Shown here: positions 8,929 through 16,256 of the stretch, piece after piece | Layout: each line of letters begins with the position of its first letter | Position numbering within the stretch: the stretch's first letter is position 1 | Assembly (NCBI GenBank): GCA_001664505.1 | Contig: CP011806.1 | Coordinates: forward strand, 2,845,263 to 2,909,262 | Length of the DNA stretch: 64,000 nt | From: Acidobacteria bacterium Mor1 | Lineage (GTDB): Bacteria > Acidobacteriota > Polarisedimenticolia > Polarisedimenticolales > Polarisedimenticolaceae | Direction of reading: 5' to 3' | Made by a program: the position numbers and the translations under genes | The notes under the pieces: model-generated | Seen by the model: the letters and a program-made list of their open reading frames with translations, nothing else | Told to the model about the DNA's origin: nothing | Database searches by the model: none

Positions 8929-8986
8929 TTGGGGGCGGCCCTGATTGGGGTCGACCCTGACGGGGGTCGGCCCTGACGGGGTTCGC
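8923..8986 (+). repeat. Four-copy 16-bp tandem repeat starting at the lipoprotein stop codon
   Basis: Exactly four units of 16 bases, each CCCTGA followed by a G-rich core (first unit CCCTGATTGGGGGCGG). The TGA of unit 1 is the stop codon of the sialidase-like lipoprotein. Every unit keeps TGA, and because 16 is not a multiple of three the four stops fall in all three frames. The array ends 40 bases before the next gene. Confidence 0.9.
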
Positions 8987-9026
8987 CCATGGTAGGCTCC
9001 GGCTTCGAAAACGCCGGGAGGCCACT

Positions 9027-10181
9027 GTGAGCGACGGGAATCAAAAGCGCAGCGCCGAAACGAAACGGAACGACAGGCCCGGCGACCGAAGACGGGCCCT
9101 GCGGGCGATGACCGCGGGCGCCGCCGGCCTGGTGGTCGGCTGCTCCACGACCTCCGAGAACGCCGGACCGGCGGTGCAGACGCGCAAACGGGTCCAGTGG
9201 CGTCTGGCCTCGAGCTTCCCCCGCTCGCTGGATACGCTCTACGGCGCTTCGGAGGAGCTGGCGGTAAGGGTCGAGGCGTTGAGCGACGGCGCCTTTACGA
9301 TTCGCTGCTATCCCGGCGGCGACATGATTCCGGCCCTCGGAGTACTCGACGGCGTCCAGTCGGGAACGGTTCAGGCCGGACACACCGCCAGCTACTACTA
9401 CAAGGGCAAGAACCCGGCGCTCTCCTTCGATGCCGGCGTTCCCTTCGGCCTCACGGCACGTCAGCAGTTCGCCTGGCTCTACCACGGCGGCGGCCTGGAA
9501 TTGATGCGCGAGGTGTTCGCCGACTTCAACGCGGTCAACTTCCCCGGCGGCAGCACCGGCGCCCAGATGGGCGGGTGGTTCCGGCGAGAGGTTCCCGGCA
9601 TCGCCGACCTCAAGGGGCTGCGCATGCGCATTCCCGGCCTCGGCGGCGAGGTCATGCAGCGCCTGGGCGTGGAGTGCCAGGTGCTGGGTGGTGGAGACAT
9701 CTACCCGGCTCTGGAGCGGGGCGCCATCGACGCCACCGAGTGGGTCGGCCCCTACGACGACGCCAAGCTCGGCTTCGACAAGGTCGCCAGGTACTACTAC
9801 GCGCCCGGTTGGTGGGAGCCCGGCCCGACCCTCTCCTTCCTGGTGAACCGCAAGGCCTGGGAAGAACTCCCGGCGGAATACCAGCGGATCGTGGAGGTCG
9901 CTGCGGCGGAGTCGTCGATGAAGATGACCGCCAAGTACGACAGCCTCAATCCGCCGGCGCTGCGCCAGCTGATCGATGGGGGCACCCAGGTGCGGACATT
10001 CTCCGACGAGATCATGGCCGCTGCCCGGGACGCCTCGTTCGCCCTCTACCAGGAGCAGGCGGCCTCGGACCCCGGATTCCGCAAGGTGTTCGAGGCCTGG
10101 GAACGCTTCCGGCAGGAGAGCACCGCCTGGTTCGCCGTCTCCGAAGGCAGCTTCACCCGCTTCGCCTTCCAGCAGGGCTAG
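9027..10181 (+). CDS. dctP: TRAP transporter solute-binding protein, DctP/TakP-like, lipidated
   Basis: A 384-residue protein from the GTG at 9027, preceded by GGGAGG. The N-terminus carries a twin-arginine-like RRALRAM followed by a lipobox (GLVVG-C at ~39), so the protein is probably anchored to a membrane. The body is the DctP/TakP family of TRAP extracytoplasmic binding proteins. It has the pattern DLKGLRMRIPGLGGEVMQRLG with the conserved Arg that binds substrate carboxylate, then GAIDATEWVGPYDDAKLGF and the aromatic YYYAPGWWEPG. These segments resemble alpha-keto-acid binders such as TakP; the true ligand is not provable here. The DctQ and DctM partners lie inverted at 14168-12271, beyond two unrelated genes. 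Confidence 0.9.
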   Translation: MSDGNQKRSAETKRNDRPGDRRRALRAMTAGAAGLVVGCSTTSENAGPAVQTRKRVQWRLASSFPRSLDTLYGASEELAVRVEALSDGAFTIRCYPGGDMIPALGVLDGVQSGTVQAGHTASYYYKGKNPALSFDAGVPFGLTARQQFAWLYHGGGLELMREVFADFNAVNFPGGSTGAQMGGWFRREVPGIADLKGLRMRIPGLGGEVMQRLGVECQVLGGGDIYPALERGAIDATEWVGPYDDAKLGFDKVARYYYAPGWWEPGPTLSFLVNRKAWEELPAEYQRIVEVAAAESSMKMTAKYDSLNPPALRQLIDGGTQVRTFSDEIMAAARDASFALYQEQAASDPGFRKVFEAWERFRQESTAWFAVSEGSFTRFAFQQG

Positions 10182-10195
10182 CGCCGGCCCACGGC

Positions 10196-10235
10196 CCCGG
10201 AGCAAACCCGGGAGCAATCCCGGGAGCAATCCCGG
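10196..10235 (+). repeat. 12-bp tandem repeat after dctP
   Basis: Three units of CCCGGGAGCAAT-type sequence (11, 12 and 12 bases) plus a partial fourth begin 14 bases after the dctP TAG. They belong to the class of short gene-end repeats seen at 8923, 12215, 14931, 41162 and 43268, but the unit sequence is unrelated to the others. Confidence 0.85.
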
Positions 10236-10292
10236 CCTAAAGAGCTCCGGCCGTCATCCGATGAGCCTCTCCTGGAAACCGCGGAGAGGTGT

Positions 10293-11351
10293 GTGCACGA
10301 AAGCCCGGAACAGCGACAGGTAGAGCGAGAATCCCCCCCGGCGGGAGCCCCCCTGGGGGCCCTGGCCGAGGCAATCGACCGGATCCGGGCCGGGAACGGC
10401 CCGACGGACAAAACCTGCTTACGGGGAGCGGTTCTCCGCGGCCACGACCTCTCGGGGCTGAATCTGGCCGGCTTCGACCTGGAGCAGGCCGACCTCTCCA
10501 ACGCAAACCTCAGCGGCGCCAATCTGGCCGGAGCCCGGCTGCGCAACTGCAACCTCTACGCGGCGAACCTGGACGACGCGGAACTGCTGGGAGCCGACCT
10601 CAGCGAGTCGGATCTGACCGAGTGCTCGGCGAACCGCACCGGATTCAGCGGCGCCACCCTACGCGGCACGACCTTCTTCCACGCCAGGGCGGCGGCGGCG
10701 AGCTTCACCCGGGCGGACCTCCAGGGAGCCGACCTGCGCGCGGCCAATGCCCCGGGCGCCCGCTTTCGCGAAGCCCGGCTCCAGGGCGCGGACCTCTGTC
10801 ACGCCGTGCTCACCGATTGCGATCTCGACGAGACACACGTCGAAGGCGCGAACTTCGGCGACGCGGACCTGTCGGCGGCGTCGTTCCGCGCCATGCACGG
10901 GGGGACCGCCGCCAACTGGGTCGGCGCCATCATCCGCAACGTCGACTTCTGCGGCGCCTACATGGTCCGCCGCCACATCCTCGACGAGAACTACCTGCAC
11001 GAGTTCCGCAGTTCCTCGCGAACCCACCGCTGGATCTACTGGGTCTGGTGGGCCACCTCGGACTGCGGCCGGAGCTTCGGACGCTGGGGCTTCCTTACCA
11101 TGGTGATCGGGATGGCCTACGCCCTGCTGTTCCTGGCGATCGACCTGAAGATGCCCGACGGGGGCGGGCACGACCTGATCGACACGACGTACTTCAGTTT
11201 CGTGACCCTGACCACCCTGGGCTACGGCGATATCGTCGCCACCACCGGCCTGGGGCGCATGGTTGCTCTTTCGGAGGTGCTGATCGGCTACATGATGATC
11301 GGCGGCCTACTGAGCATCTTCGCCAACAAGATGGCGCGGAGGGCCGAATAG
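10293..11351 (+). CDS. Pentapeptide-repeat protein fused to a two-helix potassium-type ion channel
   Basis: A 352-residue protein from a GTG at 10293 with GGAGAGG just upstream. Residues ~40-220 are pentapeptide repeats of the A(D/N)LxG type (LSGLNLAGFDLEQADLSNAN and many more), which fold as a right-handed quadrilateral beta-helix. After a short aromatic linker, residues ~260-350 hold two membrane helices around a pore loop with the filter TTLGYGDI (about 305-312). This is the Ion_trans_2/KcsA-like signature, with T-x-G-Y-G-D. The beta-helix precedes the pore in sequence and is presumably cytoplasmic. The HDOD gene follows after one base, so the two are co-transcribed. A potassium-selective channel is likely; its gating signal is unknown. 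Confidence 0.85.
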   Translation: MHESPEQRQVERESPPAGAPLGALAEAIDRIRAGNGPTDKTCLRGAVLRGHDLSGLNLAGFDLEQADLSNANLSGANLAGARLRNCNLYAANLDDAELLGADLSESDLTECSANRTGFSGATLRGTTFFHARAAAASFTRADLQGADLRAANAPGARFREARLQGADLCHAVLTDCDLDETHVEGANFGDADLSAASFRAMHGGTAANWVGAIIRNVDFCGAYMVRRHILDENYLHEFRSSSRTHRWIYWVWWATSDCGRSFGRWGFLTMVIGMAYALLFLAIDLKMPDGGGHDLIDTTYFSFVTLTTLGYGDIVATTGLGRMVALSEVLIGYMMIGGLLSIFANKMARRAE

Positions 11352-11352
11352 C

Positions 11353-12204
11353 ATGCTGCGCCTTTTCGCACGCAAGAAGGTCGACCCCAAGGAGAAGCTG
11401 GGCGAGATTCTCGAGGGCTTCGAGCTGCCGACCTTTCCGGCCATCCACCTCGAGGCATTGCGTCTGGCGCGGGACGTCGATTCGGACACCGCGGAACTTG
11501 CCGACGCACTCTCGGCGGACCCCGGTCTGACCGGGCAGGTCCTCTCCACCGTCAACGCCTCGGCGTTCGGCCTGCGTAGCCGGGTGCGCAGCGTGCACCA
11601 CGCGGTGTCGCTGCTGGGTCGAAGCCAGATCGAATCCCTCGTGGTTGCCCTGGCCAGCCGCGCCTGCCTCCCGGCCGACGCCATGCCCGGCTTCGATCCG
11701 AAGAGCTTCTGGTCCATCGCCGCGCGGCGAGCCGCGGTGGCTCGCGGCCTCAACGAGCGCATCGACCCTTCTCAACGCTCCGAGGTGTTCAGCGCCTCGC
11801 TGCTGCAGGACATGGCGATCCCGTTGCTTTGCCGGAGCTACGGGGAGCGGTACGGCGGGCTGGTGGAGCGCTCGCAGTCCGAGGACTGCGACCTCATTCC
11901 GCTGGAGCAGGAGGCCTTCGGCTGGGACCACGCCCAGGTCGCGGCGATGATGTGCTCGATCTGGGGCTTTCCAGAGGCGATCGGTGAGGCGATCGCGGTC
12001 CATCACGGAAGCGAAGATTCCGAGGCGCAGCCGCTGGTCGCCGTCAGCCTGGTCGCGGAACTCTGCGAGACCCGGCTCGAAGAGAGTTCCGAGCGCCTGA
12101 TCGGGCGGGCCACCGAAGAGCTGGGACAACCCGCGGAACAGGTTCGGCAGTGGGTCGAGGACGGACTGGCCGACGGGGAAGAGTTGGCCGGCCACTTCGC
12201 CTAG
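11353..12204 (+). CDS. HDOD-domain signalling protein
   Basis: A 283-residue cytoplasmic protein whose ATG lies one base after the stop of the channel gene. It is almost entirely one HDOD domain. The pattern includes LPTFPAIHLEALRLARD, then ADPGLTGQVLSTVNASAFGL, then SVHHAVSLLGRSQIESLV, and the C-terminal GWDHAQVAAMMCSIWGFP and AVHHG segments. HDOD proteins are HD-related domains that usually lack phosphodiesterase residues and act in signalling. The tight coupling to a pentapeptide-repeat channel suggests the two work together, perhaps in sensing ionic or redox state. This is inference from gene order only. Confidence 0.85.
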   Translation: MLRLFARKKVDPKEKLGEILEGFELPTFPAIHLEALRLARDVDSDTAELADALSADPGLTGQVLSTVNASAFGLRSRVRSVHHAVSLLGRSQIESLVVALASRACLPADAMPGFDPKSFWSIAARRAAVARGLNERIDPSQRSEVFSASLLQDMAIPLLCRSYGERYGGLVERSQSEDCDLIPLEQEAFGWDHAQVAAMMCSIWGFPEAIGEAIAVHHGSEDSEAQPLVAVSLVAELCETRLEESSERLIGRATEELGQPAEQVRQWVEDGLADGEELAGHFA

Positions 12205-12214
12205 CGACAGCGCG

Positions 12215-12274
12215 GGAGCCCGGACGTGGGTATCCCGATCCTGGGCAACCCGGTCCTGGGGAACCCAGTCCTAG
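12215..12274 (-). repeat. Four-copy 15-bp tandem repeat starting at the dctM stop codon
   Basis: Read on the minus strand, four 15-base units follow one another: CTAGGACTGGGTTCC, CCAGGACCGGGTTGC, CCAGGATCGGGATAC and a more diverged fourth. The TAG in unit 1 is the dctM stop; in units 2-4 the same position reads CAG or CAC. Units are in frame with dctM, so reverting that one base would extend the protein. Confidence 0.9.
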
Positions 12275-13593
12275 TCGAGCAGGAAGCGGACGATCTCCGG
12301 ACGGACCACGATCAGGGTCAGCCCGATCAGCTGGATCACGATGAAGGGCACGACCCCACGATAGATCGCCGGCGTGCTCACCGACGGTGGGCAGACTCCG
12401 CGCAGATAGAAGAGCGCGAACCCGAAAGGCGGCGTCAGGAATGACGTCTGCAGGTTGACCGCAATCATCACCCCGAACCAGACCGGATCGATGCCGAGCA
12501 GTTGCGCCGCCGGGGAAACCAACGGCACGACGATGAAGGCGATCTCGAAGAAGTCGATGAAGAAGCCGAGCAGGAACACGGCGACGTTGACCACCACGAG
12601 AAAACCGACGACCCCTCCGGGCAACCCGGTCAGCAGCTCCTCGATCCACAGATCACCGTTCAGCCCGCGGAACACCAGGGTGAAGGCGGTGGAACCGATC
12701 AGCAGGAACACCACCATCGAGGTCAACCGCGTGGTGCGGTCCGCGGACTCACGCAACGTATCGAGGGTCAAACGCCGGGAGACCGCGGCCAGCAGGATCG
12801 CGCCGACCGCGCCCAGTGCGCCTGCCTCGGTCGGAGTCGCCACGCCGGCGAAGATGCTGCCCAGCACCAGCAGAATGAGCAGGAGCGGCGGCACCAATAC
12901 GCCGAACACCTGACGCCCCAGATCCTTCAGGTCGGCCGGGCGCTCCTCCTGCGGAATCGGCGGCGCCATTCCGGGACGGACCCAGGCGGCACCGACGGCG
13001 TAGAGCGCGTACATCCCGGCGAGCATCAGGCCGGGCAGCAGCGACCCGACGAACAGATCGCCGACCGAAATGCCGAGCTGATCGGCCAGGACGACCAGCA
13101 CCACGCTTGGGGGCACGATCTGCCCCAGGGTGCCCGAAGCCGCGATGACCCCGGTGGCCAGCGGCACCGAATAGCCGTAGCGCAGCATCACCGGGAGCGA
13201 GATCATCCCCATGGCCACGACCGAGGCTCCGACCACGCCGGTCGCCGCGGCCAGCAGCGCGCCGACCAGCACCACCGCCAGGGCCAGGCCGCCGCGCAAG
13301 CCTCCGAACAGCTTGCCGATCGTCGTCAACAAATCCTCGGCTAACCGGGTGCGCTCGAGCATCGTGCCCATGAAGACGAAGAAGGGCACGGCGAGCAGCA
13401 CGTAGTTGGACATGATGCCGAAGATCCGCTCGGGGAAGGCGTAGAGCAGTCCCCACTCGAAGTGGCCGAAGGCCACGCCGAGTGCTCCGAACAATACGGC
13501 GGTACCGCCCAGGGAAAACGCGACCGGGTAGCCGGCGAAGATCAACGCCAGCGCGGCGAGGAACATCAGCGGCGCGAGAAGTTCGCCGCTCAC
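12271..13593 (-). CDS. dctM: TRAP transporter large permease, DctM
   Basis: A 440-residue, very hydrophobic inner-membrane protein with about 11-12 helices. It matches the DctM/TRAP large subunit (IT superfamily): an N-terminal ALALIFAGYPVAFSLGG, the conserved VPFFVFMGTMLERT, then ASGTLGQIVPPSVVLVVLAD, and near the C-terminus NLQTSFLTPPFGFALFYLRGV. This subunit forms the sodium-coupled elevator transport path. Its ATG overlaps the dctQ stop by four bases (ATGA), so translation is coupled. It is encoded opposite to the dctP binding protein and separated from it by the channel and HDOD genes. Confidence 0.93.
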   Translation of the reverse strand: MSGELLAPLMFLAALALIFAGYPVAFSLGGTAVLFGALGVAFGHFEWGLLYAFPERIFGIMSNYVLLAVPFFVFMGTMLERTRLAEDLLTTIGKLFGGLRGGLALAVVLVGALLAAATGVVGASVVAMGMISLPVMLRYGYSVPLATGVIAASGTLGQIVPPSVVLVVLADQLGISVGDLFVGSLLPGLMLAGMYALYAVGAAWVRPGMAPPIPQEERPADLKDLGRQVFGVLVPPLLLILLVLGSIFAGVATPTEAGALGAVGAILLAAVSRRLTLDTLRESADRTTRLTSMVVFLLIGSTAFTLVFRGLNGDLWIEELLTGLPGGVVGFLVVVNVAVFLLGFFIDFFEIAFIVVPLVSPAAQLLGIDPVWFGVMIAVNLQTSFLTPPFGFALFYLRGVCPPSVSTPAIYRGVVPFIVIQLIGLTLIVVRPEIVRFLLD

Positions 13594-14168
13594 GCCCCCA
13601 CCTGCTCGCCGGGATGATCGTAGCCTCCGCCCTCCGGATGACCGCCGGAGTCGTCGCCGGAGTCGTCGCCGGAGCCTTCGAGGCCGCGGGCACGCCGATA
13701 GCTACGGCGCAACTCCGCGAGCCCCTGCAGCAACAGCAAGACGAAGGCGATCGGGACGAACGCCTTCAGCGGGTAGCGCCATAGCCCGCCGGGATCCGGC
13801 GACTTCTCCAGCACCGCCCACGAGTTGCGGACGAAGGGCCAGGAGGACCAGATGCCGAGAAGACAGAACGGAATCAACAGCAGCGCGGACCCGAGCAGAT
13901 CGACCCGCCCGCGTCCGCGGATTCCCATCCGGCCGTAGAGGACGTCGACCCGAACGTGGTCGTTCCGCCGCAGCGCATCGGCGGCGCCCAGCAGGAACAC
14001 CAGACTGAACAGGTACCACTGCAGCTCGATCAGGGTGTTCGAGCCGAGATGAACACCGAGATAGCGGCCGGCCCAGCGCGCCAGGGCGTTGAACGCACCG
14101 ATGGTGACCATCGCAAGCGTCAGCCAACGCACACCGCGGCCGATGCCGCCATTGAGTCGGTCGATCAC
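13590..14168 (-). CDS. dctQ: TRAP transporter small permease, DctQ
   Basis: A 192-residue membrane protein with four helices, read from a GTG at 14166-14168. Typical DctQ features are the W-rich second and third helices (LIELQWYLFSLVFLLGAADAL) and the following RRNDHVRVDVLYGRM, which matches the family's conserved N-x-H-V-R-V-D. The C-terminus carries a short in-frame 12-bp tandem repeat (GDDSGDDSGG). DctQ stiffens and anchors the DctM elevator domain. The gene overlaps dctM by ATGA. The start has only a G-run as ribosome site, and I see no strong alternative. Confidence 0.88.
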   Translation of the reverse strand: MIDRLNGGIGRGVRWLTLAMVTIGAFNALARWAGRYLGVHLGSNTLIELQWYLFSLVFLLGAADALRRNDHVRVDVLYGRMGIRGRGRVDLLGSALLLIPFCLLGIWSSWPFVRNSWAVLEKSPDPGGLWRYPLKAFVPIAFVLLLLQGLAELRRSYRRARGLEGSGDDSGDDSGGHPEGGGYDHPGEQVGA

Positions 14169-14186
14169 CCCCCGGTCGATTCGAGC

Positions 14187-14924
14187 CTAGCCGCCCATCA
14201 TCGCGGACAGGTCCATCACCTGCACTCCCTCGGGAGGCGTGAAGGTGAAGTCCGAGGCGGAGAGGTCGGGCATCTTCTGGAAACCGTTGAACTGCATGTC
14301 GACCATGGCCGGGTCGCCCATGGTCATACGCCGGGGGAAGCCGGTCTTCTTGTCGAAGGTCAGGGTGACCTCCTTCGCCTCGGCGGGGATCCCCTCCTGG
14401 CCGTCGACCGGCGCCCGGAGCACCACCAACTCGTCGGTTTCCTCGACGACGTCGAAGGCGAACTTGTCCGCCATCTCACGGATCTCGGCCAGCGGGTCCT
14501 GCCCGCCCATGCCGCTACCGCCGCCCATCGGGTTCTCGAAGTTGACCGGCATCTTGATCACCTGGCGTCCCATCATCGGGATCTCGGTGTCGATGTAGGT
14601 GTGGGTGCCGTCGGACACCATGGCCATCTTGACGTCGGTCTCTCCGGTGGGCATCGCCATGGTGCCTTCCATCGTCATCCGCATGTGGGTCTCGTCCATG
14701 AAAACCATGGTGCCGGAGACGTTGCCGTTTTCCTGCTGCCCGTAGGCCGACCCGTTCATGCTCATGCTGAAATCGGACTTGAAGGCGGTGCCCTCGGCCA
14801 TGTTGGCGGCCAGCTTGTCGAACCACTTGCGGGCGGCCTCGGTGGAACCGGCCTGGACCGTGGTTGCCGTGGTCACCAGCAGCAGCATCAGCGCAGCAAT
14901 CCAGAGGTGTTTCGTGTACTTCAT
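14187..14924 (-). CDS. Exported LolA-fold-like protein of unknown role
   Basis: A 245-residue protein with a clear signal peptide (MKYTKHLWIAALMLLLVTTATTVQA) and an AGGAG ribosome site. The mature part has beta strands typical of outer-membrane lipoprotein-sorting (LolA/LolB-like) folds: FKSDFSMSMNGS, then a GTMVFMDETHMRMTMEG strand, then KEVTLTFDKKTGFPRRM, then FTFTPPEGVQVMDL near the end. It is unusually rich in methionine (about 30 residues), including MPMM-like clusters. Periplasmic methionine clusters can bind copper or protect against oxidation, which is only a suggestion here. It lies 70 bases downstream of the LysE gene on the same strand. Confidence 0.65.
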   Translation of the reverse strand: MKYTKHLWIAALMLLLVTTATTVQAGSTEAARKWFDKLAANMAEGTAFKSDFSMSMNGSAYGQQENGNVSGTMVFMDETHMRMTMEGTMAMPTGETDVKMAMVSDGTHTYIDTEIPMMGRQVIKMPVNFENPMGGGSGMGGQDPLAEIREMADKFAFDVVEETDELVVLRAPVDGQEGIPAEAKEVTLTFDKKTGFPRRMTMGDPAMVDMQFNGFQKMPDLSASDFTFTPPEGVQVMDLSAMMGG

Positions 14925-14930
14925 CGGTAT

Positions 14931-15003
14931 CTCCTAATCCGGAATCCTGCTCCGGAATTCGCCTGGTCCGGAAACGCCTGGACCGGAATGGGCCCTATCC
15001 GGG
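14931..15003 (-). repeat. Five-copy degenerate repeat joining the LysE stop to the next ribosome site
   Basis: On the minus strand, units of the form CCGGA-N-CAGGCG-TT (13-16 bases) run five times through the whole gap. Copy 1 contains the TAG stop of the LysE gene. Copies 2-4 have CAGG at that place, and copy 5 reads TTAGGAG and supplies the Shine-Dalgarno sequence of the LolA-like gene. The array therefore carries signals for both neighbours. Confidence 0.85.
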
Positions 15004-15621
15004 TGGGGCCATTAAGCGGAAGGCTTCGCGTCCGAGGATGGCCGCATAGGCACAAAGCGCGAGCGCGAGAATTCTCATCAACCATCGGTAAGCGGACCCG
15101 GTGACCCAGGAACGCCCGCGCGCCGAAGCAAACGCCACCAGAATTTTCGCACCAACCAGTCCCGCGTACAACCCGACCAGAAATCCCGCCACGGCGATGG
15201 CGCCGAGTTCGATGCCCCGAGCCAGGCTGCTCGCACCGAGGGTCAGCCAGAAGAGCCAGGGGTGGGGGTTGAAGAAGTTGGCCAGCATGCCGCGCAAGAC
15301 CGAGCGCGCCTCCCCCGGCTGGTCGGAAACCTCCGGAGGATCGGCGTTCAGCAGATCGAACGCCAGGTAGAGCAGAACGATCGCCCCGACCGCCGATACC
15401 GCGCCCAGCAGGCGGTCCTGGGTCAGGAAACCGGCGACGAGCCACGAAACGAGAACGATCGGCAGGTCGGTCAACAGGGGCGCGATCGCCACCTTGAGCC
15501 CCTCCCCGACCCCGTAGCGCAGGGTCTGGGCGATCACCAGGGTCATGGTCGGGCCGGGTGAAAACCCGCCGCTCAGCCCGAAGATCAAGCCGGCAGCCCA
15601 GAGGCTCAGGGTCTCATCCAC
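14995..15621 (-). CDS. LysE-family amino-acid exporter
   Basis: A 208-residue inner-membrane protein with about six helices, read from a GTG at 15619-15621. The N-terminal LIFGLSGGFSPGPTMTLVIAQTLRYGVGEG matches the LysE/RhtB signature (G-x-x-PGP followed by a helix). The middle has the family's NPHPWLFWLTLGA segment after the second helix pair. Members export basic or neutral amino acids; the substrate cannot be assigned. Upstream lies the long non-coding gap 15622-16166. The stop codon is the first element of a five-copy tandem repeat. Confidence 0.85.
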   Translation of the reverse strand: MDETLSLWAAGLIFGLSGGFSPGPTMTLVIAQTLRYGVGEGLKVAIAPLLTDLPIVLVSWLVAGFLTQDRLLGAVSAVGAIVLLYLAFDLLNADPPEVSDQPGEARSVLRGMLANFFNPHPWLFWLTLGASSLARGIELGAIAVAGFLVGLYAGLVGAKILVAFASARGRSWVTGSAYRWLMRILALALCAYAAILGREAFRLMAPPG

Positions 15622-16166
15622 GATGGAGCGGCACGGTCAGGCGAGGGCGGGATCAGGCGGTGACGTCGAGCAGGACCGGCTCGTCGCCGCCCAGCCCCTG
15701 ACCGAAGGAAAAGCGGCCCACCCGCAGGGCGTCGGCGACGAAAGGCCCGGTCGGGCTCGGAGGGCGCGTGGGCAGACTCCGGCGCGAGGCCCGAGGCCTC
15801 GACGGAAGCTCGAGATCCGCTCTAGGGCGCCTCCCCTGTCCGGGGGTCACCTCACCACGAATATCGGCTTCCCTGGTGGGTGGTTCCGCTACCCCCGGAA
15901 ACCCGCCGGTTACCGCGGGAGACTGGAGGTCGGCACCCACCGCAAAGAGGAGCCGTAACTGCATTTTCGTCCGATTCTGGGTTTAGCCTTTGAAAGTTTA
16001 CGTCCCTTTCGGGTACCGGACCAGCAAGCGGGGACCCAGACCAATAAGTTACTTGTTCTGTTGGACTTAGCAAGACAGATTTACGGGTCCGAAATCGGAG
16101 TTACCGTTCTGGCAGTCTGACCTCAAGGCTGCCCGTCCGCCGCCGATGTTCCGTACACAGGCACCA
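15622..16166. other. 545-base gap without a convincing gene
   Basis: No open frame here has a start signal and coding character throughout. A 103-codon frame on the minus strand (15964-15653) has gene-like codon use only in its last ~37 codons, ending GDEPVLLDVTA; it could be the remnant of a broken gene. Positions about 15955-16090 are noticeably richer in A+T than the surroundings. A cloverleaf-like fold lies at 15875-15941. No terminator or clear promoter was identified. Confidence 0.6.
15875..15941. ncRNA. Candidate structured RNA or dispersed repeat with cloverleaf-like fold
   Basis: An 8-bp perfect outer stem (GGTGGGTG at 15875-15882 with CACCCACC at 15934-15941) encloses three hairpins. 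These are TTCCG/CGGAA (15884-15888 with 15896-15900), CCCGC/GCGGG (15902-15906 with 15915-15919) and GAC/GTC (15921-15923 with 15929-15931). It lacks tRNA landmarks such as a T-loop GTTCRA. On the minus strand it would lie ~250 bases before the LysE gene; on the plus strand, ~310 bases before the aldolase. The strand is undecided, and no riboswitch class fitted convincingly. Confidence 0.4.
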
Positions 16167-16256
16167 ATGACTAGACTCGCCGACCTGCGATTGGCCGTCC
16201 TGCGATCGGCCGTCCCGCGATTGGCCGACCTGCAATTGGAGAGCATCGACCCATGA
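16167..16256 (+). CDS. Possible 29-residue leader peptide overlapping the aldolase start
   Basis: An ATG at 16167 opens 29 codons (M-T-R-L-A-D-L-R-L-A-V-L-R and on to SIDP) ending in a TGA that overlaps the aldolase ATG as ATGA. Nearly all of it is made of a 15-base tandem repeat in frame, giving pentapeptides LADLR, LAVLR, SAVPR, LADLQ. The perfect ATGA coupling argues that it could be translated. The lack of a clear ribosome site and the repeat content argue against. It may only reflect the repeat. Confidence 0.3.
   Translation: MTRLADLRLAVLRSAVPRLADLQLESIDP
16181..16240 (+). repeat. Four-copy 15-bp tandem repeat before the aldolase gene
   Basis: Exactly four 15-base units: CGACCTGCGATTGGC, CGTCCTGCGATCGGC, CGTCCCGCGATTGGC and CGACCTGCAATTGGA. 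The last one leads into the GGAGAGC ribosome site of the aldolase. Unlike the other arrays it lies at a 5' end rather than after a stop codon. Confidence 0.9.

Noticed and set aside
9027-10181. Assigning a specific solute (for example pyruvate) to DctP
   Set aside because: Similarity to alpha-keto-acid binders is visible, but binding-site residues cannot be verified without alignment.
8923-12274. CRISPR-like arrays from the regular repeats
   Set aside because: Units are 10-16 bp, contiguous, without spacers, and differ from place to place; no cas gene is present.
15653-15964. A 103-codon minus-strand gene
   Set aside because: The N-terminal two thirds use rare codons and overlap the cloverleaf-like fold; no ribosome site. 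Only a possible gene remnant at the 3' end.
15840-16060. Resemblance to cyclic-di-GMP-I or SAM-IV riboswitch fragments on the minus strand
   Set aside because: Isolated stretches such as GGTAGCGG and CCCCGCTTGCTGG look similar, but the conserved core order and spacing of either class are not met.
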